A DNA stretch of 64,000 bases from Hufsiella arboris. GTDB taxonomy: Bacteria > Bacteroidota > Bacteroidia > Sphingobacteriales > Sphingobacteriaceae. The stretch covers positions 434,001-498,000 of the forward strand of contig NZ_WVHT01000001.1 of the NCBI RefSeq assembly GCF_009834875.1, given 5' to 3'. Shown here piece by piece: positions 46,095-56,340 of the stretch; within the stretch, counting starts at the first letter, position 1, and each line of letters starts with the position of its first letter. A model generated the notes under the pieces. That model was not told where the DNA came from. It did not search any database and saw only the letters and a program-made list of their open reading frames with translations. The position numbers and the translations under genes were made by a program.

Positions 46095-47500
46095 GCTTCG
46101 TTATTTTTTACTTTTACAATCTGTGCCATCAATTCAGCTTCAACAACTATCCGTTCGCCAACCATGCCAACACCTTTCATCTGGGCAATTCCGCGACGTA
46201 TCGGCGCTAAAAGATCACATACGAAAATAATGGTGTCTCCGGGAACGACTTTATCTTTAAACCTGGCATTCTCTATTTTAAGGAAAAGTGTCAGATAATT
46301 TTCTGGATCAGGAACCGTATTTAAAACTAAAATGCCACCTGTTTGGGCCATCGCCTCAATTTGCAGAACACCGGGAAAAATGGGAGAACCAGGGAAATGT
46401 CCCTGAAAAAGGTCTTCGTTCATGGTTACATTCTTCACACCAACCACGTGAGTTTTGGTAAGCTCCAGGATCTTATCGATCATGAGAAATGGTTGCCGGT
46501 GCGGCAGTATTTCCATTATCTGTACCGTATCATATACCGGCTTGGTGTTTGGATTATAGATGTGCAAACTTTTTTTGCTCTTCTCTTTCTTGATTTGCGC
46601 CTTAATTTTTTTCGCAAAAGCAACGTTTGCCGCGTGTCCCGGACGAGCCGCCATAATATGCCCGCGCAGCGGAACGCCGACCAAAGCAAGGTCGCCGATC
46701 ATATCAAGCAACTTGTGTCTTGCCGGTTCGTTCTGATGACGAAGTTCTATATTATTTAGGATTCCCTCGCGGGCAACATCGATATCTTCCCTGTTAAAAA
46801 GCTTGGCCAGATGCTTTAATTCATCTTTGCTAACCTCTTTATCGACTACAACGATCGCATTATTTAGATCACCGCCTTTGATCAGGTTATGTTTCAGCAA
46901 CATCTCCAGTTCATGAAGAAAACAAAAAGTACGGCTTGAACTTATTTCGCGTTTGAAATCTGCCAGTGACGAAATAGCTGCATGCTGGCTGCCTAAAATC
47001 GGCGAATTATAATCGATCATGCAGGTAAAGCGGTAATCACCTTCTAATGGCATAGCTACCATCTCTACCTTTCTGTCGGCCTCGGAATAATGGATGTTAT
47101 ATGGTATGTTATAATATTCACGGTTCGCATCCTGCTCACGGAAGCCAATATCTTCCAAAGCATCGATAAACTTAATCGAGCTGCCGTCCATTATAGGCGT
47201 TTCGGGGCCGTCAAGTTCAATCATCACGTTATCAACTTCCAATCCCACTAACGCAGCCAAGACATGTTCGACAGTGCTTACACTTGCCCCATTTTGTGAG
47301 ATAGTTGTGCCGCGTGAAGTATCGGTAACATTGTCAACATCAGCATCAATAACAGGCTGGCCTTCAACATCAACACGCCTGAACTTGTATCCATGATTTT
47401 CCGGCGCCGGTTTAAAGGTCATAGTAACAGCTTCGCCGGTATGTAACCCGACACCTGATACTACAACGTCAGACTTGATCGTTCTTTGTTTTACTTCCAT
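46091..47500 (-). CDS. Bifunctional LpxC deacetylase / FabZ dehydratase
   Basis: A fusion of two enzymes, 469 residues. Residues 1-310 are LpxC, the zinc deacetylase that commits to lipid A: GVGLHTG at the start, STVEHVLAAL with zinc ligand H79, and KLLDMIGDLALVG with the later His/Asp pair. Residues 325-469 are FabZ: LPHRQPFLMIDKI and GHFPGSPIFPGVLQIEAMAQ with the catalytic His and Glu. The fusion is normal in Bacteroidota. The ATG at 47500 is preferred over a GTG at 47512. It lies between lpxD and lpxA. Confidence 0.97.
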   Translation of the reverse strand: MEVKQRTIKSDVVVSGVGLHTGEAVTMTFKPAPENHGYKFRRVDVEGQPVIDADVDNVTDTSRGTTISQNGASVSTVEHVLAALVGLEVDNVMIELDGPETPIMDGSSIKFIDALEDIGFREQDANREYYNIPYNIHYSEADRKVEMVAMPLEGDYRFTCMIDYNSPILGSQHAAISSLADFKREISSSRTFCFLHELEMLLKHNLIKGGDLNNAIVVVDKEVSKDELKHLAKLFNREDIDVAREGILNNIELRHQNEPARHKLLDMIGDLALVGVPLRGHIMAARPGHAANVAFAKKIKAQIKKEKSKKSLHIYNPNTKPVYDTVQIMEILPHRQPFLMIDKILELTKTHVVGVKNVTMNEDLFQGHFPGSPIFPGVLQIEAMAQTGGILVLNTVPDPENYLTLFLKIENARFKDKVVPGDTIIFVCDLLAPIRRGIAQMKGVGMVGERIVVEAELMAQIVKVKNNEA

Positions 47501-47520
47501 ATAAATAGGCACGATAGCAG

Positions 47521-48564
47521 CTATGATTTATTATTTTTCAATTCCGCAATGGCGCGGTTTAATTCTTCAATTTTTCTTTCCAGATCTGGCAAACGCTGCA
47601 ATACCACCTGTGAGCGGAGATTATTATGATACGAGGTAGCCGGGGCTCCTGCCCATTTCTTACCCTCTTCTTCGATAGATCGGTTTATACCGGATTTTGC
47701 CTGTATTTGAGATCCTTTGGCTATCGAGATATGGCCAACGACACCAACCTGGCCGCCAATCACGGCATTTTCTCCGATTTTTGAACTCCCTGAAATTCCA
47801 GTTTGGGATGCGATAACGGTATTTGCGCCAATTTCCGCGTTGTGGGCTATTTGAATAAGATTATCAAGCTTCACTCCTTTCCGGATGAACGTAGAACCCA
47901 TTGTTGCACGATCGATTGATGTGTTTGAACCAACCTCCACATCATCTTCAATGACCACATTTCCAATCTGGCTTACTTTTGAATAGCTCCCGTCAGGTTG
48001 CGGAGCAAAGCCAAAACCGTCACTGCCTATCACCGCGTTTGAGTGGATAACTATGCGATTTCCCAGTACACAATCCGAATAGATCTTTACACCCGGAAAT
48101 AATGTACAGTCGGATCCAATCTGAACATTATCACCGACAAAAGCTTGCGGATAAATTTTGCTGTTATCGCCGATCACAGCTCCTGCACTGATGTACGCGA
48201 AGGCGCCGATAAATACATTAGCGCCAATCTGGGCTTCGGGGTGTATAAAAGACGGTGTTTCAATTCCTTTTTTGTCCAGCCGGATCGTATTATATTTTTC
48301 CAGCAAAACCGAAAACGCGCTATAAGGATCAGCTACTTTTACCAGGGTTGACTGTATTGTTTGCGAAGGCGTAAAATCTTCGTTCACAATAACAACCGAC
48401 GCCTCCGTTTGATAAAGGAAGGGCTCATACTTTGGATTGGCAAGAAACGACAGTGAACCTGCCTTAGCTTCTTCGATCCTGGCTAATTTGTTTACTGTAA
48501 CATCCGGATTCCCCTCGACGGTACCATTTAACAAAATTCCAATCTGATGTGCAGTAAATTGCAT
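47521..48564 (-). CDS. lpxD: UDP-3-O-acylglucosamine N-acyltransferase
   Basis: Third step of lipid A synthesis: adds the second acyl chain. 347 residues: an N-terminal uridine-binding domain, a central left-handed beta-helix of hexapeptides (IGANVFIGAFAYISAGAVIG and many more) with the catalytic His in LIQIAHNAEIG, and a C-terminal helix (DLERKIEELNRAIAEL). First gene of the lpxD-lpxC/fabZ-lpxA-ABC run. Confidence 0.97.
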   Translation of the reverse strand: MQFTAHQIGILLNGTVEGNPDVTVNKLARIEEAKAGSLSFLANPKYEPFLYQTEASVVIVNEDFTPSQTIQSTLVKVADPYSAFSVLLEKYNTIRLDKKGIETPSFIHPEAQIGANVFIGAFAYISAGAVIGDNSKIYPQAFVGDNVQIGSDCTLFPGVKIYSDCVLGNRIVIHSNAVIGSDGFGFAPQPDGSYSKVSQIGNVVIEDDVEVGSNTSIDRATMGSTFIRKGVKLDNLIQIAHNAEIGANTVIASQTGISGSSKIGENAVIGGQVGVVGHISIAKGSQIQAKSGINRSIEEEGKKWAGAPATSYHNNLRSQVVLQRLPDLERKIEELNRAIAELKNNKS

Positions 48565-48633
48565 GCGGCAAATTTATAGGTTAAAAGTGAATGCACAAAT
48601 TGATTTAACAAGAGCTTAACATTTGACTATTGA

Positions 48634-49908
48634 TCACGCGAAAAGTTTCAAGTCCTTATCATAACAAAGTATAAATTTCTCAACCGTCTTGCCTAAAGCC
48701 TCCAGGTTTGAGTTATCAGAGGCCGCGGCAATATCTTCAATGATGCCGTTTTTCTTTAAAATATTGATATTTCCATCACCCGGTTTATACGCGTTGTTTT
48801 GTACTGTCTCCATAAAAACGAAATACGTAGTTTCCTCGTCCGTTAGTTTATATTTCTTTTTCGCCTTTGTTGCAAGCTGCTCAACCAGCTCGACAGGAGG
48901 TGGTATACTGGAAAGCTCAACCTGATATAAATTACGGTTTAGTAGTTTACTGCAAAGTATAGCAAGGATTTTATCTTCATGGTTAGCCCAGACTTTAACC
49001 GATGTGTAAATGTCAAAATCATCCAGCGTTGAGAAACGGTTTAGATTCTCTAAGCGGAAATCCCCTGTCGATATATTTTGATACAGGAAATATTTAAAAT
49101 CAGGTGTGGCGAACAACTCCGTTCCCTGCAAAGCAAGCTCCCGCGCTCTTTCAAGAATTTTTACCAGTAGTAATTCGGCTGCCAAAACGGTTTTATGAAG
49201 GTAAACCTGCCAGTACATCAGCCTGCGCGCAATAAGAAACTTTTCTACCGAATAGATTCCCTTTTCTTCCACAACAAGCTCGTCATTAACCACATCCAGC
49301 ATTTTGATAATCCGGTCGAAGCTGATCACGCCTTCGGAAACGCCGGTAAAAAAGCTATCCCGGTTCAGGTAGTCCATCCTGTCTATATCCAGTTGTCCGG
49401 ACACTAACTGCGAAAGGAATTTCTTCGGATACTCTTTTTTGAATATTTGAATGGCAATGTCTAATTGTCCCTTAAACTCTTTATTCAGCTCGTCCATCAA
49501 CATGATGGAAATATCTTCGTGAGATACACCTTCAACAATTGTATGTTCGAGGGCATGCGAATACGGTCCATGGCCAATGTCATGAAGCAGAATCGCAGCG
49601 GTCACCCCTCTTTCCTCTTCTTCGGTGATAACATGCCCCTTGTTGCGCAATGTTTCGATTGCAAGGCACATCAAGTGCAGGGCACCTAATGCATGATGAA
49701 AACGACTGTGAATTGCTCCGGGATATACCAAATAAGTTAATCCGAGCTGTTTAATATTGCGAAGCCGTTGAAAATAAGGGTGCTGAATAAGATCATATAT
49801 CAGATCCGAAGGAATGCTTATAAAACCATAAACCGGATCGTTGATGATTTTTTTCTTGTTTAGGGTCGGAAAGTTTTTCGTATTCAAAAATTTAGCATTT
49901 TTTAACAA
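48634..49908 (-). CDS. HD-domain phosphohydrolase
   Basis: A 424-residue metal-dependent phosphohydrolase of the dGTPase-related HD superfamily. Metal ligands are seen in SRFHHALGALHL, LLHDIGHGPYSHALEH (the HD pair) and LDIDRMDYLNRD (the late Asp). The likely activity is removal of phosphate from a nucleotide, not further defined. No ATG lies near the start: the frame opens at a TTG at 49908 with another TTG at 49887, and a stop is just upstream. It is 69 bases before lpxD and divergent from porX. Confidence 0.88.
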   Translation of the reverse strand: MLKNAKFLNTKNFPTLNKKKIINDPVYGFISIPSDLIYDLIQHPYFQRLRNIKQLGLTYLVYPGAIHSRFHHALGALHLMCLAIETLRNKGHVITEEEERGVTAAILLHDIGHGPYSHALEHTIVEGVSHEDISIMLMDELNKEFKGQLDIAIQIFKKEYPKKFLSQLVSGQLDIDRMDYLNRDSFFTGVSEGVISFDRIIKMLDVVNDELVVEEKGIYSVEKFLIARRLMYWQVYLHKTVLAAELLLVKILERARELALQGTELFATPDFKYFLYQNISTGDFRLENLNRFSTLDDFDIYTSVKVWANHEDKILAILCSKLLNRNLYQVELSSIPPPVELVEQLATKAKKKYKLTDEETTYFVFMETVQNNAYKPGDGNINILKKNGIIEDIAAASDNSNLEALGKTVEKFILCYDKDLKLFA

Positions 49909-49960
49909 TACAAAAGTGAGCTTTTATTGTTATATATGACTTATTGTAAAAAGCTTTAGA

Positions 49961-51514
49961 ATGCAGGAAACTATAATTTTATGGGCCGATGACGAAATCG
50001 ACTTATTAAAACCGCATATTTTATTTTTAAATGACAAAGGTTATACCGTGAAAACGGTGACCAACGGCAATGATGCACTCGAAACTTTTAAATCCGGCCA
50101 CTTTGATCTTGTTTTTTTAGATGAAAACATGCCGGGACTAACCGGTCTTGAAACACTCGCCGAAATTAAAAACGTCAACCCTGAAATACCTATCGTATTA
50201 ATTACCAAGAACGAAGAGGAACATTTGATGGAAGATGCCATCGGTTCAAAAATCGACGACTATCTGATAAAACCTGTGAATCCAAAACAAGTTTTATTGA
50301 CCATCAAAAAGCTGACCGACAATAAGCGGCTTGTCAGTGAGAAAACCACTATGGCCTATCAGCAGGATTTCAGAAACCTGGGAATGACCCTTAACGACAA
50401 CCTCTCTCACCAGGAATGGGTGGACGTATACAAGAAGCTGATCTATTGGGAGCTTTCGCTTGAAAAACTTGAAGATGAAGGCATGCATGAAATATTAACT
50501 ATGCAAAAAGCCGAAGCCAACATGCAATTTTCAAAGTTTATTGAAAAAAGCTATCTCGGCTGGCTAAAGGATAACGCAACGGCTCCGGTGATGTCGCACC
50601 AGCTTTTTAAGCGGAAGGTTTTTCCAGCTCTTGAGACGAATAAACCGGTATTTTTCATCCTGATAGATAACCTGCGATATGACCAATGGAAAATGATAAA
50701 TTCTATCATTACCGACTATTTCAGAATGGATGAAGAAGACAACTATTACAGTATTCTTCCAACAGCTACGCAATACGCACGTAACGCTATTTTTTCGGGG
50801 TTAATGCCGCTTGACATGGAAAAACGCTTTCCTTCTATGTGGCAAAATGATGAAGATGAAGGTGGCAAGAATTTATTTGAAGAGCAGTTCCTGCTCGACC
50901 AGGTTCAGCGGGGGCTTAGAAAAGACTGCAAAGTTTCATACAATAAAATCCTTACTTATGAACAAGGCCGCGACATTACAGACACTGTAAACAATCTTTT
51001 GGGCAACGATCTGAATGTGCTCGTTTACAACTTTGTGGATATGCTGTCGCATGCGCGTACAGATATGGCGATGATCAGGGAGCTGGCCAATGATGAAGCT
51101 GCCTATCGTTCACTTACACTGTCGTGGTTTGAACATTCTCCACTGCTGGACACCCTAAAAAAGCTGTCGCAGAAAAATGTAAAAATCATCGTCACAACCG
51201 ATCACGGCACCATCCGGGTAAAGCACCCAAGTAAAGTTATCGGCGACAGGAACACAAACACGAATCTTCGTTACAAGCAAGGGAAGAATCTTAATTATAT
51301 CGGTAAAGATGTATTTCTGATAAAAAATCCGCACGACGCCATGTTGCCAAAGCTTCATGTAAGTTCAAGCTTCATTTTTGCAAAAGAAGACACCTACTTT
51401 GTTTACCCCAATAACTATAATCAGTTTGTTAACTACTTCAACGAAACGTTTCAGCATGGCGGAATCTCTCTTGAAGAAATGATTATCCCGTTTGCTATTT
51501 ACAGCTCAAAATAG
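49961..51514 (+). CDS. porX: Response regulator with PglZ/alkaline-phosphatase domain, PorX
   Basis: Regulator of the type IX secretion system. 517 residues: a receiver domain (1-120) with the acidic pocket WADDE, phosphoacceptor D54 in VFLDENMPG and LIKP with the Lys; then a helical linker; then a PglZ domain of the alkaline phosphatase superfamily with ILIDNLRYDQW, LPTATQYARNA and VTTDHGTIR. In known cases PorX works with a kinase PorY and SigP; neither is in the window, nor are the secretion genes. Confidence 0.95.
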   Translation: MQETIILWADDEIDLLKPHILFLNDKGYTVKTVTNGNDALETFKSGHFDLVFLDENMPGLTGLETLAEIKNVNPEIPIVLITKNEEEHLMEDAIGSKIDDYLIKPVNPKQVLLTIKKLTDNKRLVSEKTTMAYQQDFRNLGMTLNDNLSHQEWVDVYKKLIYWELSLEKLEDEGMHEILTMQKAEANMQFSKFIEKSYLGWLKDNATAPVMSHQLFKRKVFPALETNKPVFFILIDNLRYDQWKMINSIITDYFRMDEEDNYYSILPTATQYARNAIFSGLMPLDMEKRFPSMWQNDEDEGGKNLFEEQFLLDQVQRGLRKDCKVSYNKILTYEQGRDITDTVNNLLGNDLNVLVYNFVDMLSHARTDMAMIRELANDEAAYRSLTLSWFEHSPLLDTLKKLSQKNVKIIVTTDHGTIRVKHPSKVIGDRNTNTNLRYKQGKNLNYIGKDVFLIKNPHDAMLPKLHVSSSFIFAKEDTYFVYPNNYNQFVNYFNETFQHGGISLEEMIIPFAIYSSK

Positions 51515-51566
51515 CAGTAATACATTTAGTTGAACTTAGTGTGATTTTCACTTTATTTTGCAGTTA

Positions 51567-51989
51567 ATGAATACAGAATTTCTGGCGCCGGCACCGGAAG
51601 ATTTACCGGTCGCTGCCGCTTCATTGCTGAATAAATTTCCATCCGAACGGGTGTTCCTTTTTTACGGGGATATGGGCGCAGGTAAAACCACTTTCATAAA
51701 AGCTCTTTGCCAAAGCCTGGGAGTACAGGCTTCTGTTTCCAGCCCTACCTTTTCCATTGTCAATGAATATCCATCTGAAGCCGGGCCTGTATATCATTTT
51801 GATTTTTACCGGATAAAGACGCAGGAAGAAGCTTTAGATATAGGTATCGAAGAGTATTTCTATTCGAGTCATTACTGCTTCGTTGAGTGGCCGGAAAAAA
51901 TCCCCGACTTAATTCCTGCCGGTGCCGTGAAGGTTACGATTACTATCCAGCCTGACAGTTCTAGGTTAATTAAAGCTGATGAGGTTTAA
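51567..51989 (+). CDS. tsaE: tRNA threonylcarbamoyladenosine biosynthesis ATPase
   Basis: ATPase that drives the TsaBD complex in making t6A37 of tRNAs. 140 residues. Walker A GDMGAGKTTF (34-43) and the family signature SSPTFSIVNEY, then YHFDFYRI and FVEWPEKI are all present. An ATG at 51567 is better than the TTG at 51558. It lies between porX and ald, a common arrangement in this phylum. Confidence 0.95.
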   Translation: MNTEFLAPAPEDLPVAAASLLNKFPSERVFLFYGDMGAGKTTFIKALCQSLGVQASVSSPTFSIVNEYPSEAGPVYHFDFYRIKTQEEALDIGIEEYFYSSHYCFVEWPEKIPDLIPAGAVKVTITIQPDSSRLIKADEV

Positions 51990-52048
51990 GCTCTTTTAAA
52001 ATACATGGTAATTTTCTATCTTCACCCACCTTTGACTTAACCGGAAAC

Positions 52049-53263
52049 ATGATAAGTGAACTATCTGACATTGCCAGGCAAGCTATGCTACAGCCACAGG
52101 AGGCTATGCTGGAAACACGTGCCAGGAAGAATTCGTTATTTATCGGTATACCTAAAGAGACATCCTTCCAGGAAAACCGCATCGCGTTAACCCCTTTATC
52201 GGTCGCTTTACTGGTTAATAACGGCCACCAGGTTTTTATCGAGTCGAACGCCGGGCTTGCAGCTAACTTTACCGATAGCGATTACAGCGAACAGGGGGCA
52301 CGGATCATCCACGACCGAAAAGAGGTTTTCCAGGCCGATATCATTATTAAAATCGGACCACCGACCATGGATGAGGTCAGTATGATGAAATCCGGCCAAG
52401 TACTCTTCTCTACTTTGCAGATGTCGTCGATGAAAACGGATCTGCTCGAAGCGATGATGAAGAAAAAAATCACAGCCTTATCTTTTGAATATCTTCGCGA
52501 TGAAGGCGGATCACTAAGCGTTGTGAGGGCTATGAGCGAGATCGTTGGAGCAACTTCCATATTAATTGCAGCCGAGTATTTAAGCAACGTTTTTGAAGGG
52601 AAAGGTTTGATGCTTGGCGGTATCACAGGAGTTCCTCCCACAGAAATCGTTATTCTTGGGGCAGGGACCGTTGGTGAATACGCCGCCAGAACTGCTATTG
52701 CTCTTGGCGCGGAAGTAAAAGTTTTTGACAGCTCTATCTATCGACTTCGCCGGCTTCAAACTAATATCGGAGCAAGAGTTTTCACCTCAGTTATTCAGCC
52801 AATCGTGTTACATAAAGCCATTACAACCTGCGATGTGGTAATCGGGGCAATTCGCGCAACGAACGGCCGCAGCCCTTGTATTGTTTCAGAAGAAACCGTT
52901 AGCAAAATGAAAGCCCACTCAGTAGTTATCGATGTAAGCATTGATCAGGGTGGCTGTTTTGAAACATCAAAGGTCACCAATCATACACATCCCGTTTTCA
53001 GAAAGTATGATGTGATTCATTATTGCGTTCCTAACATTGCATCTCGCGTGGCGAGGACCGCAACCTATGCGCTGACAAATATCTTCACGCCAATCCTGGT
53101 AGACATTGGCGAAATGGGCGGAATCATGAACGTAATCTGGGAGAAACCGGGAGTTCGTAACGCTATATACCTTTACCAGGGCCAATTAACAAACAAAGAC
53201 TTGGCTGTAAGATTCAACTTAGTTCCTAAAGACCTTGACCTATTGATTGTTTCACAGAGATAA
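52049..53263 (+). CDS. ald: Alanine dehydrogenase
   Basis: NAD-dependent conversion of alanine to pyruvate and ammonia. 404 residues, about 30 more than in most bacteria because of an N-terminal extension (ISELSDIARQAMLQPQEAML). Then the conserved core: GIPKETSFQENRIALTP, LIAAEYLSNVFEGKGLMLGG, VILGAGTVGEYAARTAIALG for NAD and VIDVSIDQGGCFETSKVTNH with the active-site region. A typical Bacteroidota variant. It is followed by the dipeptidase gene after two bases. Confidence 0.93.
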   Translation: MISELSDIARQAMLQPQEAMLETRARKNSLFIGIPKETSFQENRIALTPLSVALLVNNGHQVFIESNAGLAANFTDSDYSEQGARIIHDRKEVFQADIIIKIGPPTMDEVSMMKSGQVLFSTLQMSSMKTDLLEAMMKKKITALSFEYLRDEGGSLSVVRAMSEIVGATSILIAAEYLSNVFEGKGLMLGGITGVPPTEIVILGAGTVGEYAARTAIALGAEVKVFDSSIYRLRRLQTNIGARVFTSVIQPIVLHKAITTCDVVIGAIRATNGRSPCIVSEETVSKMKAHSVVIDVSIDQGGCFETSKVTNHTHPVFRKYDVIHYCVPNIASRVARTATYALTNIFTPILVDIGEMGGIMNVIWEKPGVRNAIYLYQGQLTNKDLAVRFNLVPKDLDLLIVSQR

Positions 53264-53265
53264 AG

Positions 53266-53955
53266 ATGAGAGTATTTACCCGTGCTGTAGTGGTATTATT
53301 CTTATGCGGTGTCAGCCAAAAATCGTTTTCTCAAGCAAATAATCCTTATAATCTACCAATCGACAACTCGTTACAGCTATACAATCAATCTCTGAAAGAA
53401 AACCCAGCCAATCGCTTGGTTGAAATAAAAAAGGCAATTCCATCAATCCGGTTGGATATACGCTATGCAACGACCAACAATTTCACAGGAAAGGTAATGT
53501 ATGATGCGCCGAGGGCGTTTGCGCGAATGCCGGTAGTAAAGGCCTTAAAGCAAGTCCAGGCAGAGTTACAGAAAAAAGGTCTTGGTTTGAAAATATTTGA
53601 CGGATATCGCCCTTATGCGATTACGATTAAATTCTGGAACGCTACAGATAAAAAGGAATTTGTCGCCAATCCGAAAAACGGATCACGCCATAACCGCGGC
53701 TGCGCTGTTGATCTGACCATTATTGATCTAAAAACCGGAAAGGAAATAGATATGCCAACCGGCTATGACAGCTTTTCTGAAAAAGCAAGTCCGGATTACA
53801 GCGACCTGCCGGCTGTTCAAAAAGCTAACCGCGATATGCTTCGAAGCGTAATGGAATCCCACGGCTTTAAGGTGATCGATAACGAATGGTGGCATTTTGA
53901 TTTTACCGGTTGGGAAAAATTCGCTTTAATGGATATTCCATTTAACAATCTATGA
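53266..53955 (+). CDS. D-alanyl-D-alanine dipeptidase (M15, VanX/DdpX-like)
   Basis: Splits D-Ala-D-Ala. 229 residues with a signal peptide (ending KSFSQA), so it acts outside the inner membrane. M15D zinc motifs are intact: GSRHNRGCAVDLTI (SxHxxGxAxD) and NEWWHFDFTGW with the catalytic Glu and zinc His; DGYRPYAI holds the conserved Arg. Its export argues for wall recycling and D-Ala use rather than vancomycin resistance, where VanX is cytoplasmic. Placement directly behind alanine dehydrogenase fits use of alanine as a nutrient. Confidence 0.92.
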   Translation: MRVFTRAVVVLFLCGVSQKSFSQANNPYNLPIDNSLQLYNQSLKENPANRLVEIKKAIPSIRLDIRYATTNNFTGKVMYDAPRAFARMPVVKALKQVQAELQKKGLGLKIFDGYRPYAITIKFWNATDKKEFVANPKNGSRHNRGCAVDLTIIDLKTGKEIDMPTGYDSFSEKASPDYSDLPAVQKANRDMLRSVMESHGFKVIDNEWWHFDFTGWEKFALMDIPFNNL

Positions 53956-54015
53956 TCTAAAACTAATTGAAACGAAATGTAACGGTAGGTTGTTGCTAAC
54001 AAACAAACTACTGCT

Positions 54016-54987
54016 ATGAAAAAGTTTTTTACCAAAGAATACTGGAAAGATGTATGGAAAATCCTGCAAACAACCTTCACGGGTTTTTCAAATGATAAAG
54101 GACTTAAATTAAGTGCGTCTTTGGCGTACTATACGATATTTTCAATCGGCCCGCTTTTCATAATCATCATATCGCTGGTTAGTGCCGTTTACGGCAGAGA
54201 GGCGATTGAAGGTGAACTATATCCTCAAATTAAATCTTTCGTTGGCCCCGGCGCAGCGGCACAAATTCAAAGCATTATAAAAAGCCAGGAACTTTCGGGA
54301 AAAACTTCATTCGCTTTAGTTATTGGTATAGTAACCCTGGTTTTGGGCGCCACCAGTGTTTTTCTCGAAATACAAGACTCACTAAATATGATCTGGCGTG
54401 TAAAAGCAAAACCAAAAAAGGGTTGGCTGCAAATGCTTAAAAACAGGTTTTTATCGTTCTCGTTGATAATTAGCCTGGGCTTTTTGTTGCTGGTATCCTT
54501 ACTTATTAATGCGATAATACTTGCGCTTCAAAATAAATTGACACGATTGTTTCCCGGGATGACGGTTATAGTTACCGATATCGTCAATCTCGCTATCACC
54601 TTTTTTGTCATCTCATTTCTTTTCGGCATAATTTTCAAGTTTTTACCAGATGTAAAAATAAAATGGAAAACAGTGAGGGCCGGCGCCTTCTTCACAGCGA
54701 TTCTGTTTATGCTCGGAAGATATGCAATCGGGCTTTACATACAAAATACGGGAACAGCCTCAACGTATGGCGCCGCCGGCTCCATTATTGTTATCCTTTT
54801 GTGGATTTACTATACTTCAGCAATATTATATTTTGGCGCTGAATTTACCCAGGTTTACGCTGAAAGTACTTGCGATAGTATCGAACCGGAAGACTATGCT
54901 GTACACATTGACCAGGTTGAACGGGAAAAAGATGTCGATACGTTAACTCCCAAGCATCCTGATATTGCAAAATCAAATGACAATTAA
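54016..54987 (+). CDS. YihY/BrkB-family inner-membrane protein
   Basis: 323 residues, about six transmembrane segments. Features of the family: LSASLAYYTIFSIGPLFIII at the N-terminus, VTLVLGATSVFLEIQDSLN, then long helices (SLIISLGFLLLVSLLINAI) and GSIIVILLWIYYTSAILYFG followed by AEFTQVYAE. No enzymatic role is known; the old name ribonuclease BN is wrong for this family. It lies 60 bases after the dipeptidase gene. Confidence 0.92.
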   Translation: MKKFFTKEYWKDVWKILQTTFTGFSNDKGLKLSASLAYYTIFSIGPLFIIIISLVSAVYGREAIEGELYPQIKSFVGPGAAAQIQSIIKSQELSGKTSFALVIGIVTLVLGATSVFLEIQDSLNMIWRVKAKPKKGWLQMLKNRFLSFSLIISLGFLLLVSLLINAIILALQNKLTRLFPGMTVIVTDIVNLAITFFVISFLFGIIFKFLPDVKIKWKTVRAGAFFTAILFMLGRYAIGLYIQNTGTASTYGAAGSIIVILLWIYYTSAILYFGAEFTQVYAESTCDSIEPEDYAVHIDQVEREKDVDTLTPKHPDIAKSNDN

Positions 54988-54997
54988 TAAGCCGGAG

Positions 54998-56290
54998 TTA
55001 TCCGTGAGTATGCAGATAAGATAAAATACGCTCAACCTCCTGTCGGATTTGATTTGATGGAAGCGTGAAGTTATTGTTCATAAAGCTAAAAGCGTAGATC
55101 TTACCCCGCTTTGAAACTAAATAGCCTGCAAGGTTGTAATTGTTCGAGAAACTTCCGGTTTTTGCAAATACATAAGGAATTTCACTTTTGAAGTAGTTTT
55201 TCAACGTTCCGCTTTTTCCACCGTTTGGCAGCAAAGCGAACAGCCGGCTTTGGTCATTCACCTTTTCATATATTTTTTCAAGAAGTTTAACATTATCTCT
55301 CGGAGTAAATAAGTTATACCGTGAAAGTCCGGAGCCATCAACCCAACTCGGCTTGTCCGGCAGATCTGGCAAATAGTTTTTTATAATATAAGCAATTGTT
55401 TGGGCCGTATTCATTTCTATGCCCAATCGCGCCGCATAAACTAAATGCAATTGCTCGGCAGTGAAATTATCGCTCACATGCAGCATATACTTATATAATG
55501 AATCGGCCGGCAAGCTATTTATTGCTTTCACATTTTGCGGAATTGGCTCATGTAAAAACCCGACAGCTCTTTTAAGAGTATCTTGTAATAAACAAGCGAT
55601 TTCGGCTTCATCCGTTTCAAATGGAACAAACTGCTTGTACCCCGTTGTGTCACGAGGATAAAAAAATACATTTTGATCCACATCCCGCCTGATCTCAAAT
55701 GGTCCTTTTTTGTTAGTTTTAATTAGCGAAAACATATCCGGAACCATCGATATACGACCATCTGTTCCGGCATTAAACCAAACACCATTTCCATACAATG
55801 GAAATTCGTTTATTTCAGACTGATAGTCATCGTTATAATCATCCCACGCCCACCCCGGCCCGAACTTTTTACCTGTATACTGCCCGTCGGCAAAAAACAG
55901 CTTTTGCTTGGTGCTTTTCAGGAAGTTAAAAACCTCCTCGGTTTTATAGGCCCGGTTTAATAAACTGGGATCGCCGGTTCCCCAAAAAATCAATGAATCA
56001 TTACGAATAATGTATTTCAGCGCGGGAACAGAATCTTTTAAAATACACAACCCGCCATAAAACGTATATAATTTGGTATTAGAAGCTGGTTGAAAATATT
56101 TGTCGTCCTGATATCCCTTAAGCCATTTTTTATCACCGATATTGTACAAAGCGAAACCGGTGTGTTGACTTTTAAGAATTGATGATTTACGTATCATCCG
56201 CCTCAACTTACCCGGGCCGGCAACAGCATTGTACTGGTTAAAAAATGCGCAGAGGATGAGTATATAGAAATAAATTCTTCTTAATTTCAT
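54998..56290 (-). CDS. D-alanyl-D-alanine carboxypeptidase/endopeptidase, PBP4 type (S13)
   Basis: A 430-residue periplasmic peptidoglycan hydrolase. Signal peptide ends NAVAG. S13 active-site motifs: SxxK at S70-N-T-K73 (PASNTKLYTF), SxN in HVSDNFTAEQ, and KTG in FAKTGSFSNNYNLAGYL; DGSGLSRYN is also typical. It trims stem peptides or splits cross-links. An upstream extension to 56323 is rejected as the signal starts at the ATG at 56290. It is convergent with the YihY gene and divergent from the aspartyl protease gene. Confidence 0.93.
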   Translation of the reverse strand: MKLRRIYFYILILCAFFNQYNAVAGPGKLRRMIRKSSILKSQHTGFALYNIGDKKWLKGYQDDKYFQPASNTKLYTFYGGLCILKDSVPALKYIIRNDSLIFWGTGDPSLLNRAYKTEEVFNFLKSTKQKLFFADGQYTGKKFGPGWAWDDYNDDYQSEINEFPLYGNGVWFNAGTDGRISMVPDMFSLIKTNKKGPFEIRRDVDQNVFFYPRDTTGYKQFVPFETDEAEIACLLQDTLKRAVGFLHEPIPQNVKAINSLPADSLYKYMLHVSDNFTAEQLHLVYAARLGIEMNTAQTIAYIIKNYLPDLPDKPSWVDGSGLSRYNLFTPRDNVKLLEKIYEKVNDQSRLFALLPNGGKSGTLKNYFKSEIPYVFAKTGSFSNNYNLAGYLVSKRGKIYAFSFMNNNFTLPSNQIRQEVERILSYLHTHG

Positions 56291-56340
56291 GTGTAAATCT
56301 AATAAAAGCGGTGAACTGATCACCGGCCACCAATTATAAA

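Noticed and set aside
53266-53955. Possible vancomycin resistance from a VanX-like enzyme
   Set aside because: The protein is exported and there are no vanH/vanA-type genes beside it; wall recycling is more likely.
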